Positions 1 to 9,623 of a stretch of 42,078 nucleotides of DNA are shown piece by piece. Location of the stretch: positions 1 through 42,078 of the forward strand of contig JAEVEY010000073.1 of the NCBI GenBank assembly GCA_016842045.1, read 5' to 3'. The position numbers and the translations under genes are program-made. The DNA is from Candidatus Thermoflexus sinensis. GTDB taxonomy: Bacteria > Chloroflexota > Anaerolineae > Thermoflexales > Thermoflexaceae. The notes beneath the pieces are model-generated. The model saw only the letters and a list, made by a program, of their open reading frames with translations. It had not been told where the DNA came from and ran no database searches. The first letter of the stretch is position 1, and the number at the start of each line of letters is the position of its first letter.

Positions 1-116
1 GGGGGCAAGGTTTTTTCTCCCCCCTCCCCACGGCCCAAAGGGCCGTGGGGAGGGGGGAGAAAGGGGGGTGGGGCCATTCCGTTCCACCTTTAGAGCTTTC
101 AACTGCGTAACTCCTA
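1..116 (-). mobile_element. Partial MITE-like element, family A (TIR TAGGAGTTACGCAGTT), reverse orientation, truncated by the window edge
   Basis: Right end AACTGCGTAACTCCTA (101-116). 'ggggtggggccatt' matches the reverse complement of the left end of the copy at 38244. 49-bp perfect hairpin at 14-62 (23-bp arms, loop AAA). Confidence 0.7.
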
Positions 117-238
117 ACATCCATATCCGTATGGCGTTGCGTGAGAATGGCTGAATTGTTATCATTCCACAAAACATCGCACGCATTTGCAACCAGGCAG
201 CCGGAATAGATAACATCCGGGAAGGAAAGGGGCACAGG

Positions 239-1573
239 ATGGGATTTCGATGGAAATGGATCGGGTTGACCCTGCTGGTGGCTTTCATGGGCATGGGGGC
301 CCTCTGGGAGGGCCTTCATCGCCTTCCCCCACGCTATATCGCCCGACTGGTTCCGGAGCCTCTTCAGCCATGGTTCTGGCCGGCGCATCCCGAAGAGGTC
401 CCCACGCCGATGGCGACGGTCCCCCCGGAACGGCTGACAGTTCTCCTCACCCCGATCGCTCCCCGCCCTTCCCCCACGGGAACGGCGCTTCCCTCCCCGA
501 CCCCGAGTCCCTCCCCATCGCCGGTGTCCACCCTCCCGCCGACGCTCACCCCGTCCCGCTCGATTCCAACGCCGACCGTTACCCGGGCGGCGTTCCCGGG
601 GCCGACCCAGGCGGCGCGAAACACGCCGGCAGCGCTGGATCAGGCCGATGTGTTGCTCTACGGGGTGCGCCATGCGTTCCAGACCTGGAACAATTGCGGT
701 CCGGCGACCCTGGCGATGGCGCTGAGCTTCTATGGATGGCGGGGCACCCAGCGGGATGCGGCGGCTGTCCTGAAGCCGGATCCAGAGGATAAAAATGTCT
801 CACCGGAGGAAATGGCGGCCTTCGCCCGGAGCCTCGGGCTTGGCGCGCGGGTTCGGGTGAACGGAGACATCGAGCTCCTCAAGCGACTGCTTCGATCCGG
901 CTTCCCGGTCATCATCGAAACGGGCTTCGAGCCGGATCCCAAACAGGGATGGATGGGACACTATAAGCTCCTGATCGGCTACAGCGAGCGGGCGGGGCAG
1001 TTTATCATTATGGACTCCTATATGGGGCCCAATCAGGGGGTTCCCTATGGAGAGGTGGACCGTTACTGGCGGCACTTCAATCGAACATATATCGTGATCT
1101 ACACCCCGGAGGCGGAGGGCCGCCTGCGGGAGTTGATCGGCCCGGTCTGGGATGACGACCGTCGGATGTGGGAGGAAACGCTGGCGCGGGCGCAGGAGGA
1201 GCTGGCGGCAAATCCTCAGGATGCCTTCGCCTGGTTCAATGTGGGCGCCGCGCTGTTCCATCTGGGGCGAGCGGAGGACGCCGCAACGGCATTCGATCAG
1301 GCCCGGGCCTTGCGATTGCCCTGGCGGATCCTGTGGTATCGGTTTGAGCCCTTCGAAGCGTATCTGGCCGTCGGCCGTTACGCCGATGTGATCGCTCTGG
1401 CGGATGCGAACCTGCGGGTGACCCCTTACGTTGAGGAATGGTATGACTATAAAGGCCAGGCATTGCTGGCGCTGGGGGATCGAGAGCGGGCCCGGGCGCT
1501 CTTCGAACAGGCGCTCCGGTTCAACCCCAACTTCCAGGCCGCCCGAGCTCATCTGACGGCCCTATCGCCGTGA
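239..1573 (+). CDS. C39-like (Peptidase_C39_2) cysteine peptidase with N-terminal TM segment, Pro/Thr/Ser-rich linker and C-terminal TPR repeats
   Basis: N-terminal hydrophobic segment; TWNNCGPATLAMAL (Cys motif), MGHYKLLIGY (His), IIMDSY; TPR-like C-terminus (NPQDAFAWFNVGAALFHLGRAEDAATAFDQA). Confidence 0.85.
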   Translation: MGFRWKWIGLTLLVAFMGMGALWEGLHRLPPRYIARLVPEPLQPWFWPAHPEEVPTPMATVPPERLTVLLTPIAPRPSPTGTALPSPTPSPSPSPVSTLPPTLTPSRSIPTPTVTRAAFPGPTQAARNTPAALDQADVLLYGVRHAFQTWNNCGPATLAMALSFYGWRGTQRDAAAVLKPDPEDKNVSPEEMAAFARSLGLGARVRVNGDIELLKRLLRSGFPVIIETGFEPDPKQGWMGHYKLLIGYSERAGQFIIMDSYMGPNQGVPYGEVDRYWRHFNRTYIVIYTPEAEGRLRELIGPVWDDDRRMWEETLARAQEELAANPQDAFAWFNVGAALFHLGRAEDAATAFDQARALRLPWRILWYRFEPFEAYLAVGRYADVIALADANLRVTPYVEEWYDYKGQALLALGDRERARALFEQALRFNPNFQAARAHLTALSP

Positions 1574-1575
1574 CT

Positions 1576-1605
1576 GGTAGGACAACTGCTTGCAGTTGTC
1601 CTACC
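1576..1605. terminator. Perfect 14-bp hairpin (GGTAGGACAACTGC-tt-GCAGTTGTCCTACC) between convergent genes
   Basis: Read directly. It can be drawn as a G(CUUG)C tetraloop stem. It contains the stop codon of the minus-strand small ORF. No clear T-tract. Confidence 0.55.
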
Positions 1606-1771
1606 GCTCCTGCATCCAGCGTCCGAAACGGATCATCCACGCCCCGACCTGGAACCGGAGGGTTTCCTGTTCCCCTTCCTGTTCGGCGGCCCTGCGCATT
1701 GTCTCTACCCGGGCTTCCGCCTCTCGATTTCGGCGATATACCCAGGCCCAAAGAGCGGGATCCATAAACAT
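1601..1771 (-). CDS. Small ORF, 56 aa, Arg/Trp/Glu-rich hypothetical protein (MFMDPALWAWVYRRNREAEARVETMRRAAEQEGEQETLRFQVGAWMIRFGRWMQER)
   Basis: Hand translation of the minus strand. Preceded by GGAGGTGTAAA-ATG (strong RBS) and a TTGACA-N17-TAGCAT promoter-like sequence. Below the length cutoff of the supplied ORF track. Confidence 0.65.
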   Translation of the reverse strand: MFMDPALWAWVYRRNREAEARVETMRRAAEQEGEQETLRFQVGAWMIRFGRWMQER

Positions 1772-1801
1772 TTTACACCTCCAGTTTCATCCAACCTCAT
1801 T

Positions 1802-1830
1802 ATGCTAATCGATAAGATCAATATTGTCAA
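1802..1830 (-). promoter_or_regulatory. Putative sigma70-type promoter for the 56-aa small ORF
   Basis: Minus strand TTGACA (1830-1825), 17-nt spacer, TAGCAT (1807-1802). Confidence 0.5.
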
Positions 1831-2152
1831 GTATTAAATTTCAAAACAGGAGATTCCGCGTTTCGTCCTTTCGGAAAGGATTTTGAGGCTGGGGGGTGCC
1901 GAAGGCGGCCCATCGAACCGAAAGAAGGGGATGGAGCTGGGCGGGTCACCTTCAGCGGCCCGCCCAGCCCCAGAATTTCTTCCTACCCAATGCCTGAAGT
2001 GCCCTGGAGGGGGAGGAGCCCATGGGTCACTTCATGGAGAGCTTGCCGCCAGAAGTCTCGGGGAATTCCCAGCGGACCTTTGCATTAGAGACGGGCTGCC
2101 GGTAAGCTATTCCTCGAACCCCTTCCACATTCTGGATTGGAGAATTGAAGTC

Positions 2153-2635
2153 ATGGACCCGGAGATCCGCAAGCGCACACTGAGGTTGATCACCTATGGC
2201 CTTTACGTGCTCACTGCGGCGGACGGCGAGGAGATCGCCGCCGGGACGGTGAACTGGCTCTCCCAGGCCTCGTTCAACCCGCCTCTGGTGATGGTGGGGG
2301 TCAAGCGGGACAGCCATCTCCATGCGTTGATCGAGCGGACCGGTCGATTCGCTGTGAACATCCTGGGGGCCGGGCAGAAGGAGATCGCCGCCGCCTTCTT
2401 CCGTCCCACCCAGGTATCCGAGGGCCGGCTGAACGGTTACCCCTTCGAACGAGGCCCACAAACCGGCGCGCCGCTTCTGCTGGACCTGCCCGCGTGGTTT
2501 GAAGCGCGGGTGACCGATGCGGTGCATCGGGGAGATCACACCGTGTTTGTGGCCGAGGTCATCGAGGCCGGGCTGCGGGATCCCGCGGCGAAGCCGCTGG
2601 TGATGTGGGATACCGGATGGTATTACGGGGGATAA
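2153..2635 (+). CDS. Flavin reductase family (FMN-binding) protein
   Basis: MDPEIRKRTLRLITYGLYVLTAADGEEIAAGTVNWLSQASFNPPLVMVGVKRDSHLHALIERTGRFAVNILG is typical of flavin reductase-like domains. Start taken at the internal ATG (2153), not the ORF-track start 1883. Confidence 0.85.
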   Translation: MDPEIRKRTLRLITYGLYVLTAADGEEIAAGTVNWLSQASFNPPLVMVGVKRDSHLHALIERTGRFAVNILGAGQKEIAAAFFRPTQVSEGRLNGYPFERGPQTGAPLLLDLPAWFEARVTDAVHRGDHTVFVAEVIEAGLRDPAAKPLVMWDTGWYYGG

Positions 2636-2730
2636 AGAATGGGCAACTCGCTTTCCCCGCTAACTCCGGCGACCTGAAGTTCTAAAACCCATCGCAACCA
2701 GGTGCCACTTTACTCCCTGAGGAGGCCCGG

Positions 2731-3570
2731 ATGGTTCGGATCGTGACGGACAGCGGCGCGCATCTTCCGCCGGAACTGTTTCGCCAGTATGAGATCACGC
2801 TGGTCCCTCTGGTGGTGAACATGGGCGGGCGGACTTACTATGAGGGGGAGGATCTGGATCTGGAGGCCTTTTATCACTATCTCCGGACCTCCCCGACGCT
2901 CCCCACGACCTCTCAGCCGCCGGTGGGTCGGTTCTATGAGGCCTATCGCCAGTTAAGCAAGGCCGGGCATCCCATTGTATCCATCCATCTTTCCTCCGCG
3001 TTGAGCGGGACCTATGCAGCGGCGGTGGCGGCCCGGGAGATGCTCCCCGAGGCCGAAATTCACGTGGTGGATACCCGGTTGATCTCCGTTCCGCAGGGGA
3101 TCCTGGTGCTGGAAGCCGCCCGGATGGCCCGTGCGGGGGCAACAGCCCGGGAGATCGTGGAGCGCCTGGAGTTCATGAAAGCCCGCACGGTGTTTTATTT
3201 CGTCCTGGACACCCTGGAGTATCTGGCCAAGGGGGGGCGGGTGAGCAACATCCAGGCCCTGATGGGGAACTTGCTCCAGTTAAAGCCGATCCTCAAGCTC
3301 CATGAGGGCCGGATTGAGGCGCATGAGCGGGTGCGGACGACTCAACGGGCCCGGGCCCGGCTGCAGGAGCTGATCCGGGAATATGCGCGCGGGCGGCGGG
3401 ATCTGCGGATCGGGGTGATGCACACCCGGCTTTCGGAGGTGGCGGAAGTCATCGCCCGCACCCTGCAGGAGGAGTTGCAGCCAACGGAGATCTTCGTCGC
3501 CGAAGCGGGGCCGGCCGTGGCCACCCATGCCGGGCCAGGGGGATTGGGGCTGGCGTGTTATGGGGAATAG
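2731..3570 (+). CDS. DegV family (fatty-acid-binding) protein
   Basis: VRIVTDSGAHLPPEL, SQPPVGRFYEAYRQL, IHLSSALSGTYAAA, VVDTRLISVPQG. Confidence 0.93.
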   Translation: MVRIVTDSGAHLPPELFRQYEITLVPLVVNMGGRTYYEGEDLDLEAFYHYLRTSPTLPTTSQPPVGRFYEAYRQLSKAGHPIVSIHLSSALSGTYAAAVAAREMLPEAEIHVVDTRLISVPQGILVLEAARMARAGATAREIVERLEFMKARTVFYFVLDTLEYLAKGGRVSNIQALMGNLLQLKPILKLHEGRIEAHERVRTTQRARARLQELIREYARGRRDLRIGVMHTRLSEVAEVIARTLQEELQPTEIFVAEAGPAVATHAGPGGLGLACYGE

Positions 3571-3695
3571 GCTTGTTGCGTAACTACGGCAAGGGGGCTT
3601 TTGAGGCGAGGGCGATCGTCTCTCCAATCACGCAACGAGTTTAGTCTAATGAAAAGAACGGCCCCCTCAGCTGCCCTCGCAAGAGGGAGCTCGGA

Positions 3696-3734
3696 GGGAT
3701 TGGGGCGGGCACCGAAGGCGCCCGCCCCAATCCC
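3696..3734. terminator. 39-bp hairpin between convergent degV-like and ugd genes
   Basis: GGGATTGGGGCGGGCACC-GAA-GGCGCCCGCCCCAATCCC; 18-bp arms with one mismatch. Confidence 0.5.
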
Positions 3735-3769
3735 AAAACAGAACTGAGATAAAGAAGGGATCCACGCCC

Positions 3770-5104
3770 TCAACGGGCGTGGGATCCCGGGTTCGGATGG
3801 TTGTATCCCCGTCCGATCCCCCGGTAGATGAACCCCAGTTCCCGCATCAGCTCCGGCTCGTAGATATTGCGGCCGTCAATGATCACCGGCCGGCGCATGA
3901 GCTGCTTGATCCGTGGGAGATCCAGATGCTTGAACTCGTTCCAGTCCGTCACCACCACCAGGGCGTCCGCGCCATCGGCCAGCTCGTAGGGATCGGCGCA
4001 CATGATCAGCTGGGGCAGGACTCGGGCGGCGTTGGGCATGGCCACCGGATCATAGGCACGAACGATGGCGCCTTCCTGCAGGAGATAGCCCGCGATCTCC
4101 AGCGCGGGGGCCTCCCGGATGTCATCGGTGTTCGGCTTGAAGGCCAGCCCCAGCAGGCCGATCACCATGCCGCTCAGGTCCTCCAGGATCTCCTTCAGCT
4201 TCCCCACCACCCGCCGCCGCTGATCCCGGTTGATCTCCACGACGGCCTGGAGCAGCTGGGGGTGGCAGCCGTGAACGATCGCCATATGGATGAGGGCTTT
4301 GACATCCTTTGGGAAACACGATCCCCCCCATCCGACCCCCGCGTCCAGGAAGGCGCGGCCGATACGCTTATCGAAGCCCATGCCGGCAGCCACCTCCTTG
4401 ACGTCGGCGCCCAGGGCCTCGCAGATGTTCGCGATCTCATTAATGAAGGAGATCTTGGTGGCGAGGAAAGCGTTGGAAGCGTATTTGATCATCTCCGCGG
4501 TGCGCAGATCGGTGATCATGATGGTGCTGCGCAGAGGAAGGTAAAGCTGCGCCACCTTCTCCGCCGCCTCCCGATCCAGCGATCCTAACACGATGCGATC
4601 CGGGTTCATAAAGTCATAAACCGCTGATCCCTCCCGCAGGAACTCCGGGTTAGAGACCACCCAGAACGGGATGGGCTGACGCTGGCGGCTGCGCACGATA
4701 TCCGCGACCCAGTCCCCTGTGCCCACCGGCACGGTGCTCTTGTTGACGATGATCATGGGGTGATCCATCACCTCACCGATGCGCTCAGCCGCCATGCGCA
4801 CATACCGCAGATCCGCCTCCCCATCCACTCCCTCCGGGGTTCCCACGGCGATGAAGACGAACTCCGCCGGGAGGCCGTTGATGCCCTCCTCATAAGAGGT
4901 GGTGAAGGAGAGCCGGCCAGCCTTCATATTGCGGCGGACGATCTCCTCGAGCCCCGGCTCGAAGATAGGAAGGCGGCCCTCCTGGAGCATGGCGATCTTC
5001 TCCTCGTTGATATCCACACACGCCACCCGATTGCCCAGGTCGGCCAGGCAGGCCGCTGTGGTGAGCCCGACATAGCCCGCGCCGATCACACAAATCCGCT
5101 TCAT
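3770..5104 (-). CDS. ugd: UDP-glucose 6-dehydrogenase
   Basis: [74 protein letters not shown]. Confidence 0.95.
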   Translation of the reverse strand: MKRICVIGAGYVGLTTAACLADLGNRVACVDINEEKIAMLQEGRLPIFEPGLEEIVRRNMKAGRLSFTTSYEEGINGLPAEFVFIAVGTPEGVDGEADLRYVRMAAERIGEVMDHPMIIVNKSTVPVGTGDWVADIVRSRQRQPIPFWVVSNPEFLREGSAVYDFMNPDRIVLGSLDREAAEKVAQLYLPLRSTIMITDLRTAEMIKYASNAFLATKISFINEIANICEALGADVKEVAAGMGFDKRIGRAFLDAGVGWGGSCFPKDVKALIHMAIVHGCHPQLLQAVVEINRDQRRRVVGKLKEILEDLSGMVIGLLGLAFKPNTDDIREAPALEIAGYLLQEGAIVRAYDPVAMPNAARVLPQLIMCADPYELADGADALVVVTDWNEFKHLDLPRIKQLMRRPVIIDGRNIYEPELMRELGFIYRGIGRGYNHPNPGSHAR

Positions 5105-5254
5105 CCATGCCTCCCGAGAGGATGATCTGCAGGATGGCCCCGTGGTCCCGCCCGCCGCACCGATTGCCCATCCTTACGACAGGGATCCCCCTCTTCCCCA
5201 CCGAAAGCGGGGAGGAATGGGGATCCCATAAGGCACAGCCATCCCATGAATGGT

Positions 5255-7882
5255 TCATATCCGCTCGGAGCGCTCTATAACCGGCCATCGCTCCGCCGGG
5301 AGCACGCCAGCCATCAGCAGTCCAATCTGTTGCAGCGTGGCCTCTGCTCGATCCAGGACAGCGACGAGGCGGCCCCGATACATCACCGCAATCCGATCCG
5401 CCAGGGAGAAGATCTCATCCAGCTCCGTGGAAACCAGAAGCACAGCCGCCCCCTGATCCCGCATCTCCACGATCTTGCGGTGGATATATTCCGTTGCCCC
5501 CACATCCAGACCCCGGGTGGGCTGGTTGGCGACCAGCAGGCGGATGGGGCGGGAAAGCTCCCGCGCGGCGATCACCTTCTGCTGGTTGCCTCCGGAGAGG
5601 CTTCGCACCGGGGTATAGGGACTGGGCGTTCGGATGTCATAGAGAGCGATGAGCCGCCGTGCGTGATTCAGAACCGCCTGGGGCTGCCGCTGAATGCCGC
5701 GGGCGAAAGGAGGCTGATAGTAGGTGTTCAGCACCAGATTGTCCGCCACGGAGTAAGGCAACACCAGGCCGTGCTTCTGACGGTCCTCCGGGATGTGAGC
5801 CATCCCCCGTTCGGTTCGATGACGGGGCGGTTGGAGGGTGACTTCCTCGTCGAGCAGGAAGATCCGGCCGCCGGCAGCCGGCCGTAACCCGACCAGGGCC
5901 TCGATCAGTTCCGTCTGGCCGTTGCCCTGCACCCCGGCGATCCCCAGGATCTCGCCCGCCCGCACGGAGAAGCTGACCCCATTGACCACCATCGCCCCCC
6001 GGTCGTCGCGGACCCGGAGATCCTCCACACGCAGGACCTCCGGGCCGGGCCGGGCTGGGGTCTTCTCCACGGTCAGCATCACTTCGCGGCCAACCATCAT
6101 CGCCGCCAGATGCGCCTCGTCGGCCTCCTGGGGCGTCAGGGTACCTACCACGCGGCCGTTCCGGAGCACCGTGATGCGATCGGCGACGGCCAGGACCTCC
6201 TTCAGTTTGTGAGTAATGAAGATGATTGAGACCCCCTGCTGCTGCAGGCGGCGCATCACCCGGAATAGCTCTTCGGTCTCCTGAGGCGTCAACACCGCCG
6301 TCGGCTCGTCCAGGATCAGGATGTCCGCCTTCCGGTAGAGGGCTTTCAGGATCTCCACGCGCTGCTGGACCCCGACCGGCAGATCCTTCACCAGCGCTTC
6401 CGGATCCACCTCGAGGCCGTATCGCTGGGAGAGGGCGCGGACTTCCTCCACCGCTCGCCGGAGATCCAGGAAGGGTCCACGGCGGACCTCCTGACCCAGG
6501 ATGATGTTCTCCGCCACGGTGAACACGGGCACCAGCATGAAATGCTGGTGGACCATCCCGATGCCCAGGCGGATGGCGTCGCTGGGGCTGCGGATCTCCA
6601 CCGGCTGGCCGTTCACGTAGATCTCCCCCTCATCGGGGTGATAGAGGCCGTAGAGGATATTCATCAGGGTGGTCTTTCCCGCCCCATTCTCCCCCAGGAT
6701 TGCGTGGATTTCCCCTCGACGCAGCGAGAAGTTCACGTGATCGTTGGCGATCACCCCCGGGAAGCGCTTGACGATCCCCACGGCCTGCAGGATCGTCCCA
6801 TCCACGGAGAGGGGAGCCGGGGCGGGATGGGCCGCCCGACGCCGGGGCGGCAGGGCTTCTTTCTCATAGGGTTGCCCATCGGCAGCAGGGGGGATCGTCC
6901 GGCCCACGATGCCCGTGAGCACCAGCATCGTCATCACATAGGGCACCATGCCCACAAACTGGGAGGGGGCGGGGAACTCGAACTGCTGGGCGTTGGCCTG
7001 AAGGGCCTGGGCTGCTCCAAAGAGGAGCGTAGCCGCCCAGGCGCCGAACGGCGTCCAGTTCCCGAAGATCATCGCCGCCAGGGAGATGAAGCCCCGACCG
7101 CTGGTCATCAGGGGCTCGAAGGCCGGCACCGACTCCAGGGTGAAGTAAGCGCCAGCCAGGCCGGCGATGGCCCCTCCCAGGACCACGTTGATGTAGCGAA
7201 GGCGAATGACATCAATCCCCAGGGTGTCTGCGCCGCGGGGATGCTCGCCCACCGCCCGTGTCCGCAGCCCCCACACGGTCCGGAACAGGAGGATATGCAC
7301 CAGGATCACCAGGATCGGCGCCAGCCAGGTGATCGGCTGCTGGTTGAAGATGCTCCCCACCAGAGGGAGGTCTGAGAGGACGGGCAGGGCGATGCGGGGC
7401 AGCACTCCGGGGGAATGGGGCATCTGGCCGCCGAAGAAAAGCTGACGGTTCAGATAGCCGGTGATCCCAACTGCCAGGATGTTGATGACCGTCCCGCTGA
7501 TGATCTGATCGGTTTTGTAGGTGACTGAGAGGACGGCGTGGAGCAGGCCCAGGAGGGCGCCGGTGAGGATGGCGATGAGCACGCCCAGGAGGAGGGCCAG
7601 GAGCCCGGGAGCGCCGGCGTCGTAGATGTAGAGTGAGGCCGTGAATCCGGTGAACGCCGCCGTCAGCATCATGCCCTCGATGGCGATGTTCACCACCCCG
7701 CTCCGTTCGCAGAAGATGCCGGAGAGGGCCCCCAGCACCAGCGGGGTGGAAACCCGGATGGTGGTGGACAGCATGCTGACGATGATCACTGCCGCCGGAT
7801 AGCGCCCGTAGCCCAGCGCCACCGCTGTTCCAAAAATCAGGGCGATCACGCCGATGACAAAGCCGAATCGACGCGCGTCCAT
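5255..7882 (-). CDS. Fused ABC importer subunit: NupQ/YufQ-type permease (about aa 1-342) joined to NupO/YufO-type ATPase with two nucleotide-binding domains (about aa 363-875)
   Basis: Single 875-aa ORF. Permease motifs ERSGVVNIAIEGMMLTAAF and TYKTDQIISGTVINI; ATPase Walker A GENGAGKTTLMNILYG; second domain LSGGNQQKVIAARELSR. Confidence 0.9.
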   Translation of the reverse strand: MDARRFGFVIGVIALIFGTAVALGYGRYPAAVIIVSMLSTTIRVSTPLVLGALSGIFCERSGVVNIAIEGMMLTAAFTGFTASLYIYDAGAPGLLALLLGVLIAILTGALLGLLHAVLSVTYKTDQIISGTVINILAVGITGYLNRQLFFGGQMPHSPGVLPRIALPVLSDLPLVGSIFNQQPITWLAPILVILVHILLFRTVWGLRTRAVGEHPRGADTLGIDVIRLRYINVVLGGAIAGLAGAYFTLESVPAFEPLMTSGRGFISLAAMIFGNWTPFGAWAATLLFGAAQALQANAQQFEFPAPSQFVGMVPYVMTMLVLTGIVGRTIPPAADGQPYEKEALPPRRRAAHPAPAPLSVDGTILQAVGIVKRFPGVIANDHVNFSLRRGEIHAILGENGAGKTTLMNILYGLYHPDEGEIYVNGQPVEIRSPSDAIRLGIGMVHQHFMLVPVFTVAENIILGQEVRRGPFLDLRRAVEEVRALSQRYGLEVDPEALVKDLPVGVQQRVEILKALYRKADILILDEPTAVLTPQETEELFRVMRRLQQQGVSIIFITHKLKEVLAVADRITVLRNGRVVGTLTPQEADEAHLAAMMVGREVMLTVEKTPARPGPEVLRVEDLRVRDDRGAMVVNGVSFSVRAGEILGIAGVQGNGQTELIEALVGLRPAAGGRIFLLDEEVTLQPPRHRTERGMAHIPEDRQKHGLVLPYSVADNLVLNTYYQPPFARGIQRQPQAVLNHARRLIALYDIRTPSPYTPVRSLSGGNQQKVIAARELSRPIRLLVANQPTRGLDVGATEYIHRKIVEMRDQGAAVLLVSTELDEIFSLADRIAVMYRGRLVAVLDRAEATLQQIGLLMAGVLPAERWPVIERSERI

Positions 7883-7964
7883 TCTGTATCCTCTCTGAAA
7901 AGAAGACTGGTTTTCATAGAACTGACGCCGTTCGCCTTTATCTCAGCGAATTGGGAACCGAACA

Positions 7965-8075
7965 TGCTCTGTTGCGATCTTGGCGGTACCCGCGCGGGTT
8001 TCGCGTTTGCCCCTCCCCACGTCGCTTCGCGGCGGGGGGAGGGGGTAAATAAAGCCTCTAGTTTGCAACAGAGCA
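7965..8075 (+). mobile_element. MITE-like element, family B1, 111 bp, perfect 11-bp TIR and 9-bp target duplication
   Basis: TGCTCTGTTGC...GCAACAGAGCA, flanked by AACCGAACA at 7956-7964 and 8076-8084. Contains a C-rich/G-rich hairpin. Confidence 0.85.
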
Positions 8076-8101
8076 AACCGAACATCGAAGGTGCCCGGCT
8101 T

Positions 8102-9292
8102 TCACAGCTCCCCCCACCCGCGGGTCAGCACCATCCGTTCGGCCTCGGCTGCCCTTCGGAAGAGGGGACGATAGAGGGCGCGCACAATGGCTTCTGCGGC
8201 CACGAACATCAAAATCAACGCCTGGATCACGGAGATCAGGTCCACCGGGACCTGAGTGAGAAATTGCATGCGACTGGCCCCGTTGCGCAGGGCGCCGAAG
8301 AGGAAGGCCGCCAGCACCACGCCCAGAGGATGGACCTTGCCTAACAGCGCGATGGCGATGGCATCGAAACCGTATCCCAGGTTGAAGCTGAGCTCGTGAC
8401 GGTAATTGAGCCCGGTCACCTGCACCGCGCCGGCCATCCCGGCCAGGAAGCCGCTCATGGCCATGGTGAGAACAGTGATCCGGACGATGGGGATGCCCGC
8501 ATAGCGGGCGGCGTGGGGGTTCAGGCCCACCGTCCGAATCTCGAAGCCCAGCGTGGTCCGCCACAGAAGCCAGGCCACTAATAGGGCCATCCCCAGGGCG
8601 ATCAGGAAGCCGGCGTGGAGGCGGAGATCCGGGTCCGCGAACAGCCGGGGAAGCCGGGCCGTCTCGGCGATCCGGGGCGTCCGCGCGACCACATTCGTGG
8701 GGCTGGGATCCCGCATGGGGCCGTTCAGGAGGTAGCTGGCCATCAGGAGGGCAATGTAATTCATCATGATCGTGTTGATGACCTCATGTCCGCCTGTGCG
8801 TGCCTTCAGCCAGCCCGGGATCGCCGCCCAGAAAGCTCCGGCCAGGGCTCCGCCCAGGATCGCCAGGGGGATATGAAGGACAGCCGGGATCGTCCCGCCA
8901 AGCAGCGAGGGAAGGGCATACCCGATCCATGCCGCCACGATGGCCCCCAGGGCGAGCTGTCCCTCCGCCCCGATGTTGAACAGTCCACCGTGGAACGCCA
9001 GGGCGATGCCCAGCCCAGCGAAGACATAGGGGGTCATCTGGACGAAGGTCTCGCTGAGGGCTTTCGGGGATCCGAAGGCTCCTTCCCAGAGCCCCCGGTA
9101 GGCCAGAAGGACCAGGAGGGGTTGACCCGTAGCCAGGGTCACCACAATGCCGCCCATCACCAGGGCAGTGAAGACGGCCAGGATCGGAACCCACAGCGCG
9201 CTCCCCTGGACCGATTGTCGCAGGAAAAGGGTGAGCCTGTCCAGCCGCCCTCCCCATGCCTCAAGAATTCCCCGCGCGTTCCGCTCCACCAT
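8102..9292 (-). CDS. ABC transporter permease, nucleoside/BMP-type (NupP/YufP-like)
   Basis: AFHGGLFNIGAEGQLALGAIVAAWIG; GGHEVINTIMMNYIALLMASYLLNGPM; same strand and adjacent to the NupQ-NupO fusion. Confidence 0.9.
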   Translation of the reverse strand: MVERNARGILEAWGGRLDRLTLFLRQSVQGSALWVPILAVFTALVMGGIVVTLATGQPLLVLLAYRGLWEGAFGSPKALSETFVQMTPYVFAGLGIALAFHGGLFNIGAEGQLALGAIVAAWIGYALPSLLGGTIPAVLHIPLAILGGALAGAFWAAIPGWLKARTGGHEVINTIMMNYIALLMASYLLNGPMRDPSPTNVVARTPRIAETARLPRLFADPDLRLHAGFLIALGMALLVAWLLWRTTLGFEIRTVGLNPHAARYAGIPIVRITVLTMAMSGFLAGMAGAVQVTGLNYRHELSFNLGYGFDAIAIALLGKVHPLGVVLAAFLFGALRNGASRMQFLTQVPVDLISVIQALILMFVAAEAIVRALYRPLFRRAAEAERMVLTRGWGEL

Positions 9293-9623
9293 TCACCTCC
9301 CATCCTTTGCCAGAGCATTTTTGAGCAGGGCGAGCGCCGAAGACGCTCATCCCCGCCCCCAAAAGCCTCCCCGAGGAGCAGGTTGCATCCATCCAGGTCA
9401 CGGGATGACTTTGATTTTACGCGCGATGAATTGGACGAGGCAAGCGTTATGAGGGAACCATCCGGTAATCCAGCCGTGTTCCCATGGGGGACGAAAGGTG
9501 CCGAAGTCCCTCTCACAGCGCAAAGGGCTGCAAGGGAGGGAAGAAGAAGCTTTCGGGATATGCAGGGCGCGCCGAAGACGCACCCTGCATACGAGTACAC
9601 GACGGATGGCTCATCCTCCAGCC

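Noticed and set aside
6542-7375. 277-aa plus-strand ORF antisense to the NupQ-NupO gene
   Set aside because: Antisense shadow ORF with His/Asp/Gly-rich composition and no domain signature.
9293-9623. Gap between dinG and nupP as a coding region
   Set aside because: Short ORFs here have no RBS or domain; the region contains weak GCCGAAGNC hairpin remnants (about 9330, 9505, 9570), consistent with decayed repeats.
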